The notes under the pieces were generated by a model. It made no database searches. It saw only the letters and a program-made list of their open reading frames with translations, and was not told where the DNA came from. The position numbers and the translations under genes are program-made. This document shows positions 1-5,335 of a DNA stretch of 5,366 bases, piece after piece. The stretch lies in the NCBI GenBank assembly GCA_937981945.1, contig CALJNJ010000079.1, positions 1 through 5,366 on the forward strand. The letters are read 5' to 3'. This DNA is from an uncultured Caulobacterales bacterium (GTDB lineage Bacteria > Pseudomonadota > Alphaproteobacteria > Caulobacterales > Maricaulaceae). Numbering within the stretch: position 1 is the first letter of the stretch; each line of letters opens with the position of its first letter.

Positions 1-412
1 CGACCAAGGCAGCCATAGGCGCCGAAGCGCCCGGAACCGGGTAAACGGAATGTCCGCGAGTGACGGCTTCGCGGACTAATTTAAATCCGGGATCGGAAAC
101 GAGCGGCGTACCGGCGTCACTGATCTGGGCAATGACCGCGCCCTCGTCCAATTTTTTCATCACGCTATCCAGCATTTTTGCCACATTATGGTCATGATAG
201 GCTGTCAAAGGTGTGTCGATGTTATAAGCATCCAGCAGTTTTCGGCTTTGCCGCGTGTCTTCCGCCAAAATTAAATCGGCGGCACGCAGCACATCCAAGG
301 CCCGTAAGGTCACGTCACGCAAATTTCCAATAGGCGTGGCGACAATATACAGGCCGGGTGAAAATTGGGATTGCGCTGCCGGATTCGGGCTTATAGGGTC
401 ATTTGACGACAT
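1..412 (-). CDS. rsmI: RsmI, 16S rRNA (cytidine-1402-2'-O)-methyltransferase, 5' part only
   Basis: RsmI uses S-adenosylmethionine to 2'-O-methylate C1402 in the decoding centre of 16S rRNA, in the cytoplasm. Only the first 137 codons are present; the gene continues past the left edge. Translating the minus strand from the ATG at 412 gives the family signatures in order: LYIVATPIGNL at residues 21-31, ADLILAEDTR at 45-54, a YHDHN segment at 72-76, SDAGTPLVSDPG at 98-109 and PVPGASA at 125-131. These belong to the SAM-binding TP-methylase (tetrapyrrole methylase-like) fold. About 20 residues precede the core, a short polar N-terminal tail. No in-frame start closer to the core is evident, and the Shine-Dalgarno match is weak. 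The gene is divergent from the LppC-type lipoprotein gene with 26 bp between starts, an arrangement also known in Escherichia coli (rsmI/lpoA). The assignment is secure; the tail length is less so. Confidence 0.95.
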   Translation of the reverse strand, partial: MSSNDPISPNPAAQSQFSPGLYIVATPIGNLRDVTLRALDVLRAADLILAEDTRQSRKLLDAYNIDTPLTAYHDHNVAKMLDSVMKKLDEGAVIAQISDAGTPLVSDPGFKLVREAVTRGHSVYPVPGASAPMAALV

Positions 413-423
413 AGATTCCACTT

Positions 424-453
424 TTGACAGGACATTTTATGACAGGGAATTTC
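424..453 (+). repeat. Imperfect 15-bp tandem repeat across the lipoprotein start codon
   Basis: Positions 424-438 and 439-453 align without gaps with 11 of 15 bases identical, including a shared TGACAGG. Each unit is 15 bp, so it keeps frame: reading from the TTG at 424 gives MTGHF followed by MTGNF. The second unit holds the preferred ATG at 439. The first unit supplies that start with its AGGA ribosome-binding sequence. It looks like a small duplication of the initiation region, although chance similarity is possible at this length. Confidence 0.45.
429..432 (+). promoter_or_regulatory. Ribosome-binding site that sets the lipoprotein start at 439
   Basis: AGGA at 429-432 lies 6 nt before the ATG at 439, an ideal distance. 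The longer in-frame reading would begin at a TTG at 424, which has no purine-rich sequence in front of it and would place the AGGA inside the gene. This supports ATG 439 as the start. Confidence 0.65.
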
Positions 454-462
454 AGGTTTGAA
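434..462 (-). promoter_or_regulatory. Candidate sigma-70-type promoter for rsmI
   Basis: On the minus strand TTCAAA (457-462, four of six matches to TTGACA) and TAAAAT (434-439, five of six to TATAAT) are separated by exactly 17 bp. Transcription would begin near 427, giving a leader of about 15 nt. The element lies inside the first codons of the divergent lipoprotein gene, as the 26-bp gap between the genes requires. This is a consensus match only; alphaproteobacterial promoters often deviate from the E. coli model. Confidence 0.3.
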
Positions 463-1776
463 CAGGCTTTAAAATACCTGACCGTTTCAGCCGCGGCGCT
501 GATGATGACGGCCTGCGTCACCACACCTATTCCGCAAGGTCCCGATCAAGGGCCCGTTGCCGAGGCCCCGCCTCAGCAGCCTGAGGAAATTATCAAAGAA
601 CAACCGGTCGAAACGCCGGATACGGCCCCTGTAGTGACAGAGCCTGATCCAGTCATTCAGCCGGTCATTACCCGTGACGGGCTGACACCACCCCATATGG
701 CCGGTCGTGACCTAAAGCGGATGGCGATCCTGCTCCCGTTTTCCTCCAAATCTTCCGGTCTGCGCGCCGAAGCGGCCTCTATGTTAAAGGCGGCAGAGCT
801 CGCTGTGTTTAATCGTGATGAAGCCGATGTGGTTTTAATCGCGCTTGATACCGGCGGAACGGAAAGCGGCGCCTCATCGGCGACGGACGCCGCCCTTCGC
901 TCAGGCGTTGATGTTATTTTGGGCCCTGTCTTATCGCGCTCCGTCAGCGGCGCGTCACGCAAAGCCCGCAATAAAGATGTTCCCGTCATTGCGTTTTCAA
1001 CGGATCAGACCGTGGCCGGGAACGGGACTTATCTATTAAGTTTCCCGCCTGAGGCCGAAGTTAAACGCGTTGTTGATTTCGCCGCCTCATCCGGCGCCGG
1101 ACGGTTTGCCTTTTTAGGCCCGCAAAGCGAATATGGGAAACGTGTCAAAAGCGCTTACCAATCCGCGGTCAGGGCTGTTGGCGGGGAAGTCCGCAGCAGC
1201 GAAACTTATGACGGCGATGATATCGGCGTCATGCAGGGCCCGGCCCGAAAACTGGCCGATGTTTTCAAGCAGCATGAACGCTCTCAGGGGCCCGGCGGCC
1301 GAATGCATTTCGAAGCGGTCATCCTCCCGGAAGGCGGAACACCACTTCGGTCATTAGCGCCGCTTCTGCCTTATTATGACATTGATCCTGATGAAGTGCA
1401 GTTTTTAGGCACGAGCCTGTGGCATAAAGAAGAAGTTGTTCGCGAACCGGCCCTGAGCGGCGGAATATTTGCGGGACCCGATCGTAATGCCCGCGAACAA
1501 TTTGTCAGCGAATATGATCGCCGCTTCGGCGAAGACCCGGGCCGCTTGGCTTCACTTGCCTATGATGCGGTTAATATTGGCGCGGTTATCGCGGACGGGA
1601 CGGTTCAAACCCGCCGCCGGCGCGCCGAGGACCCTGTCGGGTTCTTTGGAGCCGACGGTTTGATCAGATGGAATTACTCCGGCAAGCCCGAGCGCGGCCT
1701 GGCCGTGTATCAAATCCAAAACGGACAATTTGTAATCATTGATCCGGCGCCGACGCGATCAACGGACCCAAGTTAA
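439..1776 (+). CDS. LppC/LpoA-family lipoprotein, penicillin-binding-protein activator
   Basis: This 445-residue protein is a predicted lipoprotein. Residues 11-25 are hydrophobic after a short basic N-terminus, followed by a lipobox ending MTAC with the lipidated Cys at 26. Residue +2 is Val, not Asp, which fits outer-membrane sorting. Residues 27-78 are a Pro/Glu/Gln-rich linker. From about 93 to 436 there is a type I periplasmic-binding-protein fold (Peripla_BP_6): RMAILLPFS at 94-102, VDVILGPVLS at 157-166, VPVIAFSTD at 181-189, FAFLGPQSEYG at 223-233, FLGTSLW at 322-328, AYDAVNIGAV at 374-383 and GADGLIRW at 404-411. In enterobacteria the related LpoA stimulates the bifunctional peptidoglycan synthase PBP1A from the outer membrane. 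The E. coli protein also has an N-terminal TPR-like domain, absent here, so the partner is inferred. The start is fixed by the AGGA at 429-432. The stop overlaps the convergent hemW stop. An amino-acid-type binding protein is a less likely alternative, given the neighbour rsmI. Confidence 0.88.
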   Translation: MTGNFRFEQALKYLTVSAAALMMTACVTTPIPQGPDQGPVAEAPPQQPEEIIKEQPVETPDTAPVVTEPDPVIQPVITRDGLTPPHMAGRDLKRMAILLPFSSKSSGLRAEAASMLKAAELAVFNRDEADVVLIALDTGGTESGASSATDAALRSGVDVILGPVLSRSVSGASRKARNKDVPVIAFSTDQTVAGNGTYLLSFPPEAEVKRVVDFAASSGAGRFAFLGPQSEYGKRVKSAYQSAVRAVGGEVRSSETYDGDDIGVMQGPARKLADVFKQHERSQGPGGRMHFEAVILPEGGTPLRSLAPLLPYYDIDPDEVQFLGTSLWHKEEVVREPALSGGIFAGPDRNAREQFVSEYDRRFGEDPGRLASLAYDAVNIGAVIADGTVQTRRRRAEDPVGFFGADGLIRWNYSGKPERGLAVYQIQNGQFVIIDPAPTRSTDPS

Positions 1777-2918
1777 GTCAACAAAACTTCCGTGACCTTA
1801 TTCAGAACAAGGCGGCCCTTTCGGGTCGCTTTTATTATATCGCCCTCATGAGAAATCAGCCCCAATGCCGTCAATTCCTCAATAGCGGACGGCGGCACCG
1901 GGCGACCGGCAAATGACCGGAAACGCGAGCGCGAAATCCCGTCTTCAATGCGCAGTCCCATCAACACATATTCCGCGGCTCTGTCATCGCCGCTCAGCAA
2001 TGTTTTTTCGCTGATACCAATGTCCCGGGTGGCGACGGCGTCCGCGTAATCGGCCGGACGCAGCGCGGCTATTGTGGCAAATCTTTCGCCGTCTACGGTC
2101 AGGCGGCCATGGGCGCCGGGGCCAATACCCAGATAATCCAAACCGCGCCAATAAGCGAGATTGTGCCGGGAGGCCTTGCCCGGTTTCGCATAGTTTGAAA
2201 CTTCGTAATGGGCGTAACCGGCCTTGGTGAGCACTGTCTCGATATAGTCGTAAAAGTCAGCGCTTTGCTCATCACTGACCGCTTTTTCTTCGCCGCGAGC
2301 CTGCGCTCTGGCAAAGGCGGTGCCGAGTTCTACCGTCAATTGATAGGCGGATATATGGGCCGGGTCGAAACTCAAAGCGGTTTGAATATCGTCCTGCAGC
2401 CCGGTCATGGTTTGCCCGGCAAATCCAAATATCAAATCCAATGAAAAATTATCAAAGACCCGGTTGATATTCGCTAAAACCGATTTGGCCGTCGCGGCGT
2501 CATGATCCCGGCCCAGCATTGCAAGGGCGTCATCGTCAAAGGTCTGTACGCCCAGAGACAGGCGGTTGATCCCGGCGACGCTCAGATCATTTAAACTGTT
2601 TAACGACATGCCGGACGGATTGGCCTCCAGCCCGATTTCAGCGGCTCCCGAAAGGCCCCATAAATCATCAATTCGGCTCAGAATTCGGGTAATGTCCGCG
2701 GCGGGCATTAGGGACGGCGTGCCGCCGCCAAAATGTACGGATGTAATATCCCGCGCCCCGGACCAAGCGCGCCAAGCCGTTAAATCCTGCAGGATTGCGT
2801 CGCTTAAATCCTTATCCTCACGTCCTTTATAAACGTTGAAATCACAATATGGACATATCCTGACGCAATAGGGCCAGTGAATATAAACGGCCGTTTTATC
2901 AGCTTGGGAAGCGGGCAT
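1773..2918 (-). CDS. hemW: HemW, radical-SAM heme chaperone (formerly HemN-like)
   Basis: HemW is a cytoplasmic radical-SAM protein that binds heme and is thought to insert it into respiratory enzymes. It was long annotated as oxygen-independent coproporphyrinogen III oxidase. The 381 residues match family length. The 4Fe-4S cluster motif is C18-x3-C22-x2-C25-D-F27; Phe at the last position, where true HemN has Cys, is typical of HemW. Further landmarks are FGGGTPS at 63-69, EANP at 98-101, GVQTF at 123-127, SNYA at 241-244 and an HN...YW...[11 protein letters not shown] stretch at 252-271. A C-terminal winged-helix-like HemN_C domain spans about 305-370. The ATG at 2918 is the only possible start: the codon directly before it in frame is TAA, and no other start precedes the cysteine cluster. 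It lies 20 nt inside the end of rdgB with no clear Shine-Dalgarno, so translation probably depends on ribosomes finishing rdgB. Its stop overlaps that of the convergent lipoprotein gene. Confidence 0.95.
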   Translation of the reverse strand: MPASQADKTAVYIHWPYCVRICPYCDFNVYKGREDKDLSDAILQDLTAWRAWSGARDITSVHFGGGTPSLMPAADITRILSRIDDLWGLSGAAEIGLEANPSGMSLNSLNDLSVAGINRLSLGVQTFDDDALAMLGRDHDAATAKSVLANINRVFDNFSLDLIFGFAGQTMTGLQDDIQTALSFDPAHISAYQLTVELGTAFARAQARGEEKAVSDEQSADFYDYIETVLTKAGYAHYEVSNYAKPGKASRHNLAYWRGLDYLGIGPGAHGRLTVDGERFATIAALRPADYADAVATRDIGISEKTLLSGDDRAAEYVLMGLRIEDGISRSRFRSFAGRPVPPSAIEELTALGLISHEGDIIKATRKGRLVLNKVTEVLLT

Positions 2919-3510
2919 TTAGAAATTTGTTAAAAGCATCGGCTCTGTGGCTTTTGGCGTGTTTTTCAGCGGGATCAATTTCTGCAAATGTGCGGGCATC
3001 GCCGCGCGCCAAAAAGATCGGGTCATATCCAAATCCCTTTTGGCCTCGCGGCGGCCAAATAATCTCGCCCTCCACTTTACCTTCATAAACTTCCGTGTCG
3101 CCGTTTGGAAACGCGAGGCAAAGGGCGCAAATAAATCCGGCGGTTTTGGGCGACTTGGCATCTTTGATCTGATCCCACACCCGCCACATAGCCATGGTGA
3201 AATCCCGGCCGCCGCCTTCAACCAGCGGGACGGACGCCCATCTTGCCGAGTAAATTCCGGGCGCGCCGTCCAAAGCATCAACGGCCAGACCGCTGTCATC
3301 GGACAGTGCCGGTTTTCCGGTTGACCGGGCGGCTGCGAGCGCTTTGAGCCGGGCATTGCCTGCAAAACTGCCTTCAGTTTCTTCGGGCTCTTCCAAATCC
3401 AGATCGACGGCGCTGAAAATTCGCACGCCCAAAGGCTCGAGCAGATCTCGAATCTCTCTGATTTTGCCCTGATTATGGGATGCAATAACGATTTCATTTA
3501 AAGTCTGCAT
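2899..3510 (-). CDS. rdgB: RdgB, XTP/dITP pyrophosphatase (Ham1 family)
   Basis: RdgB hydrolyses dITP, dXTP and ITP to the monophosphate and pyrophosphate, removing deaminated purines before they enter DNA or RNA. The 203 residues are the usual family size. Motifs in order are SHNQGK at 11-16 (nucleotide binding), a TEGSF...NARLKA segment at 45-58, [16 protein letters not shown] at 70-85 with the expected catalytic Asp at 72, YSARWA at 87-92, KGFGYDPIF at 158-166 and AKSHRADA at 185-192. The reading frame extends upstream to an ATG at 3537 and a TTG at 3552, but GGAG at 3516-3519 lies 5 nt before the ATG at 3510 and the protein then begins at the usual place. The gene is followed by hemW with a 20-nt overlap, so the two are probably co-transcribed. 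In many alphaproteobacteria rph lies upstream of rdgB; here a divergent membrane-protein gene occupies that place. Confidence 0.95.
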   Translation of the reverse strand: MQTLNEIVIASHNQGKIREIRDLLEPLGVRIFSAVDLDLEEPEETEGSFAGNARLKALAAARSTGKPALSDDSGLAVDALDGAPGIYSARWASVPLVEGGGRDFTMAMWRVWDQIKDAKSPKTAGFICALCLAFPNGDTEVYEGKVEGEIIWPPRGQKGFGYDPIFLARGDARTFAEIDPAEKHAKSHRADAFNKFLNARFPS

Positions 3511-3515
3511 GAGGT

Positions 3516-3519
3516 CTCC
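3516..3519 (-). promoter_or_regulatory. Ribosome-binding site that sets the rdgB start at 3510
   Basis: On the minus strand GGAG is followed by 5 nt and then the ATG at 3510. The alternative upstream starts (ATG 3537, TTG 3552) would bury this sequence in the coding region and add residues not expected in the family. Confidence 0.65.
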
Positions 3520-3567
3520 GCGAAGGCCCGAACACATACTGATTTCGGGCAAAGGGGTAAAGCCCTG

Positions 3568-3579
3568 TTTGTCGACAAA
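3568..3579. promoter_or_regulatory. 12-bp perfect palindrome TTTGTCGACAAA, candidate operator on the rdgB side
   Basis: The 12 bases equal their own reverse complement. The site differs from the palindrome at 3680-3691 only by a symmetric G/C for A/T exchange, so both follow TTTRTCGAYAAA. It lies 58 bp before the rdgB start. A dimeric HTH protein, for example the Xre-type protein encoded at 4236-4469, is the obvious candidate ligand, but this is inference. Confidence 0.45.
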
Positions 3580-3593
3580 ACTCGGAACATACC

Positions 3594-3599
3594 ATTATC
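3594..3599 (-). promoter_or_regulatory. Possible -10 element for rdgB-hemW
   Basis: GATAAT on the minus strand matches TATAAT at five of six positions and would start transcription near 3587. The sequence 17 bp upstream (GCAATA, 3617-3622) is a poor -35, so this is only a candidate. If it is real, the palindrome at 3568-3579 lies just downstream of the start point, where a bound protein would block transcription. Confidence 0.22.
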
Positions 3600-3634
3600 A
3601 GCCTCACTCATGGCGCTATTGCGATTTCTGATAA
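3595..3634. repeat. Inverted repeat TTATCAG/CTGATAA in the divergent intergenic region
   Basis: TTATCAG at 3595-3601 and CTGATAA at 3628-3634 are perfect inverted copies separated by 26 bp. Their TTATC/GATAA cores match the half-site of the palindrome at 3680-3691. The right arm runs into an 11-bp hyphenated dyad, TAACTGAGTTA at 3632-3642. They may be weaker protein-binding half-sites; the loop is too long for a convincing RNA hairpin and there is no T-tract. Confidence 0.35.
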
Positions 3635-3679
3635 CTGAGTTAATAGGACAAAGACCCCTTGTGCCACGGTTCATTATTG

Positions 3680-3691
3680 TTTATCGATAAA
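3680..3691. promoter_or_regulatory. 12-bp perfect palindrome TTTATCGATAAA, candidate operator of the DUF2975-HTH pair
   Basis: This exact palindrome lies 20 bp before the DUF2975 start, directly upstream of its ribosome-binding site (AGG at 3703-3705). A bound protein here would sit in the promoter or early leader region and repress. The related palindrome at 3568-3579 is 112 bp away centre to centre. I see no convincing -35/-10 pair for the rightward genes; GATAAA at 3686-3691 could be part of a -10 element, in which case operator and promoter overlap. Confidence 0.5.
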
Positions 3692-3711
3692 AGAAATGAG
3701 ACAGGTTTTTT

Positions 3712-4236
3712 ATGTCATCTAAGGCCATGACACCGGCAATGAAATCGGCGCGGTTTTTAAATATTGCGCTGAATGTTGTGATAGCGTTTTTAGCTGTCGC
3801 CTTGCTGCTCATGCTGATTTTGCCTTTGTTCGGCGAAGGCGTCGTTGAGGCCATCGAAGACAAAAACGGGCGCGCGCCCTCTCTGCCCATTGTCAATCTG
3901 AGCGGCAGTGTGGGGGGGTCCCTAATTGCCGCCGCCTATCTTTATGTGGCCTTCGTTGTGAAAAAGATTGTCCGCACGACGCTGGACGGCAATCCCTTTG
4001 TCGAAGCTAATATTTCTCGTCTTCGGACTACTTGGGTTGTCATAGCCTTGGTGGAAATCATCCGCATGGTCGCCATGGGGTTTATCGACAAAAGCTCGCA
4101 AACCGGAACCGGGCTCGAAGGGTTCACGCTCAAGACAAGTCTGACGGCTTGGTTTTTAGTCTTTGTTATTGCAACTATGGCCGAAGTGTTTCGGATCGGT
4201 CTTGAACTGCGCCGCGATCAAGAGCTGACGGTCTGA
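3712..4236 (+). CDS. DUF2975-family integral membrane protein
   Basis: This 174-residue protein has four hydrophobic segments, at about 17-40, 67-86, 106-125 and 141-160, with little soluble mass. Family landmarks are GNPFVEANISRLR at 93-105, between the second and third segments, and the terminal AEVFRIGLELRRDQELTV at 157-174. This pattern is that of DUF2975, an inner-membrane family of unsettled biochemical role that is regularly encoded just upstream of a small YozG-type HTH protein, as here. The stop overlaps the HTH start by one base (TGATG), so production of the two is likely coupled. The ATG at 3712 has AGG 6 nt upstream; an alternative ATG at 3727 would remove five residues ahead of the first membrane segment. 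A run of seven G at 3912-3918 near the second segment could be prone to slippage. A plausible role is holding or modulating the HTH partner at the membrane, but the sequence does not prove that. Confidence 0.9.
   Translation: MSSKAMTPAMKSARFLNIALNVVIAFLAVALLLMLILPLFGEGVVEAIEDKNGRAPSLPIVNLSGSVGGSLIAAAYLYVAFVVKKIVRTTLDGNPFVEANISRLRTTWVVIALVEIIRMVAMGFIDKSSQTGTGLEGFTLKTSLTAWFLVFVIATMAEVFRIGLELRRDQELTV
4081..4092. promoter_or_regulatory. Third TTTRTCGAYAAA match, inside the DUF2975 gene
   Basis: TTTATCGACAAA at 4081-4092 fits the pattern derived from the two intergenic palindromes, pairing one half-site of each type. It encodes Phe-Ile-Asp-Lys (residues 124-127), so codon constraint could produce it. 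It lies about 150 bp before the HTH gene and could act as an internal or auxiliary operator if the pattern is a real binding site. Confidence 0.25.
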
Positions 4237-4469
4237 TGGCGATTCGCGTAAATCTTGACCGCATGCTTTTAGAGCGCCGCATGTCGCTGACGGAACTGGC
4301 CGACCGTGTTGGGATTACATTAGCTAATTTATCTATTTTGAAAACGGGCAAAGCTCGGGCCATTCGGTTCTCAACCCTGGAAGCTTTGTGCCGCGAGCTC
4401 AACTGCCAACCGGCTGATTTATTGGAATATGAACCCGAAGAGGACGGCCTGGCCAAAGCGGCAGAATAG
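4236..4469 (+). CDS. Small Xre-type HTH regulator, YozG/HTH_26 family
   Basis: This 77-residue protein is almost entirely one DNA-binding domain. It opens with MAIRVNLDRMLLERRMS, followed by a helix-turn-helix at about 17-40 (SLTELADRVGITLANLSILK), then AIRFSTLEALCRELNCQPAD at 42-61 and LLEY at 62-65. These are hallmarks of the YozG subgroup of Cro/C1-type regulators. The last 12 residues are acidic and probably unstructured. There is no ligand-binding or membrane segment, so any signal must come from a partner, most naturally the DUF2975 protein encoded immediately upstream. The start is set by the TGATG overlap with that gene; the Shine-Dalgarno is weak, which suits translational coupling. 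By analogy with Cro-like proteins it would bind as a dimer to a palindrome, and the TTTRTCGAYAAA sites around the operon start are candidates. The target genes are unknown. It converges on dapB, with 6 bp between stops. Confidence 0.92.
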   Translation: MAIRVNLDRMLLERRMSLTELADRVGITLANLSILKTGKARAIRFSTLEALCRELNCQPADLLEYEPEEDGLAKAAE

Positions 4470-4475
4470 CCTTCC

Positions 4476-5288
4476 TTAAAGCCCCAAAACATCCCGCATT
4501 GCGTAAACACCCGTGGGTTTGTCATGAGCCCACATGGCCGCTGTGACGGCACCTTTGGCAAAGACGGACCGGTCAAACGCCTCGTGGGATAATGTCAGCA
4601 TTTCCAGCTCATTGGCCAGTAAGACTGAATGCTGCCCGATCACGCCGCCGCCGCGCAGGGCCGCAAATCCGATTTGGCCGGCGGCTCTGGGTTCGCCCCT
4701 GCCCTCTCGGGACAAAACCTGCTTGGATGCGAGTGGTACGCCCCGGCCTTTCGCGGCGGCCTCGCCCAACATCAGAGCCGTACCGGACGGCGCGTCAACT
4801 TTGTGGCGGTGATGCATTTCGGAAATTTCAATGTCCCAATCATCGTTCAAACGGGCGGCTGCCAGTTCAACCAGGGCTTCGAGCATATTGACACCAAGGG
4901 AGAAGTTCCCTGATTTCAGCAAAGTGATGTTCTCACCGGCCGCCAGAAGCGCGTTCTCCTCTGTGGGCGAATATCCGGTCGTTCCGGTTATTAGCGTATG
5001 GCACCGCGTGCTGTGCATGGAAAGGGCAGCGTCAATCGCGGCTTTGGGTGACGAGAAATCGATCATGACATCGCAATTTTCAAGCCCTGCCCGTATATCG
5101 GACGTTAAAACAACACCGCAGGGCGACAGACCGGCGGGCTCAGCCGCATCTTTGCCGATGTTTTCGGAATTGGCCGAGGTCAGCGCTATCGTCAGTTTCG
5201 CGCGCGGTTCCTGACGAAGGGCGCGGATAATGGCCCCGCCCATACGCCCGTCAGCGCCCAAGACGCCTATATCAATCATATCGGTCAT
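4476..5288 (-). CDS. dapB: DapB, 4-hydroxy-tetrahydrodipicolinate reductase
   Basis: DapB reduces the DapA product with NAD(P)H to tetrahydrodipicolinate, a step towards meso-diaminopimelate for peptidoglycan and lysine; it acts in the cytoplasm as a tetramer. The 270 residues are full length. The N-terminal Rossmann domain shows VLGADGRMG at 9-17, IDFS at 76-79 and TGTTGY at 101-106. The substrate domain carries EMHHRHKVDAPSGTA at 157-171, with the expected catalytic His159 and Lys163, and LRGGGVIGQHSV at 211-222. The start at 5288 has AGG on the minus strand (5295-5297) 6 nt upstream; a second ATG three codons in (5281) is less well placed. A leftward terminator lies upstream at 5336-5366, so the gene probably has its own promoter in the 47 bp between. 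The end is 6 bp from the convergent HTH gene with no visible terminator. Confidence 0.97.
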   Translation of the reverse strand: MTDMIDIGVLGADGRMGGAIIRALRQEPRAKLTIALTSANSENIGKDAAEPAGLSPCGVVLTSDIRAGLENCDVMIDFSSPKAAIDAALSMHSTRCHTLITGTTGYSPTEENALLAAGENITLLKSGNFSLGVNMLEALVELAAARLNDDWDIEISEMHHRHKVDAPSGTALMLGEAAAKGRGVPLASKQVLSREGRGEPRAAGQIGFAALRGGGVIGQHSVLLANELEMLTLSHEAFDRSVFAKGAVTAAMWAHDKPTGVYAMRDVLGL

Positions 5289-5294
5289 AGACTG

Positions 5295-5323
5295 CCTATA
5301 GCTTTACCCAAAGCGCCGGGCAA
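5295..5323 (-). promoter_or_regulatory. Candidate dapB promoter overlapping its ribosome-binding site
   Basis: On the minus strand TTGCCC (5318-5323, four of six) and TATAGG (5295-5300, four of six) are 17 bp apart. The predicted start point would fall at or next to the dapB ATG, making a leaderless message; yet the AGG in the -10 element is also correctly spaced as a ribosome-binding site. Both readings cannot hold for the same transcript. A small dyad, GCTTT/AAAGC at 5301-5314, lies in the spacer. Confidence 0.25.
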
Positions 5324-5335
5324 ACGGTTTTAAGC

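Noticed and set aside
382..418. Two GATTC sites (382-386 and 414-418), possible CcrM (GANTC) methylation sites at the rsmI/lipoprotein promoter
   Set aside because: A GANTC site is expected by chance about every 256 bp and others occur elsewhere in the window, so the pair is not evidence of methylation control by itself.
424..429. Perfect -35 hexamer TTGACA in front of the lipoprotein gene
   Set aside because: A -10 element 17 bp on would lie inside the gene at 447-452, where the sequence does not resemble TATAAT, and the hexamer overlaps the repeat and ribosome-binding site. It is better explained by the TGACAGG duplication.
2919..3497. Long 192-residue reading frame on the minus strand overlapping rdgB in another frame
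   Set aside because: It is fully covered by rdgB, which has clear family motifs; the shifted frame shows no recognisable domain and is a shadow of the coding sequence.
3511..3552. Longer rdgB beginning at TTG 3552 or ATG 3537
   Set aside because: GGAG at 3516-3519 is correctly placed for the ATG at 3510, and the 203-residue product begins where RdgB proteins normally begin.
3646..3664. Possible rightward promoter for the DUF2975 gene using AGGACA (3645-3650) or TTGTGC (3659-3664) as -35
   Set aside because: Neither has a reasonable -10 element at 16-18 bp; the combinations seen had spacing of 21 bp or only three matches.
4470..4475. Possible terminator between the HTH gene and dapB
   Set aside because: The gap is 6 bp and no inverted repeat with a T-tract is visible around the two stops.
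4534..5214. Several plus-strand reading frames of about 92-127 codons opposite dapB
   Set aside because: They are antisense to a well-supported dapB, lack recognisable domains, and mutually overlap in different frames.
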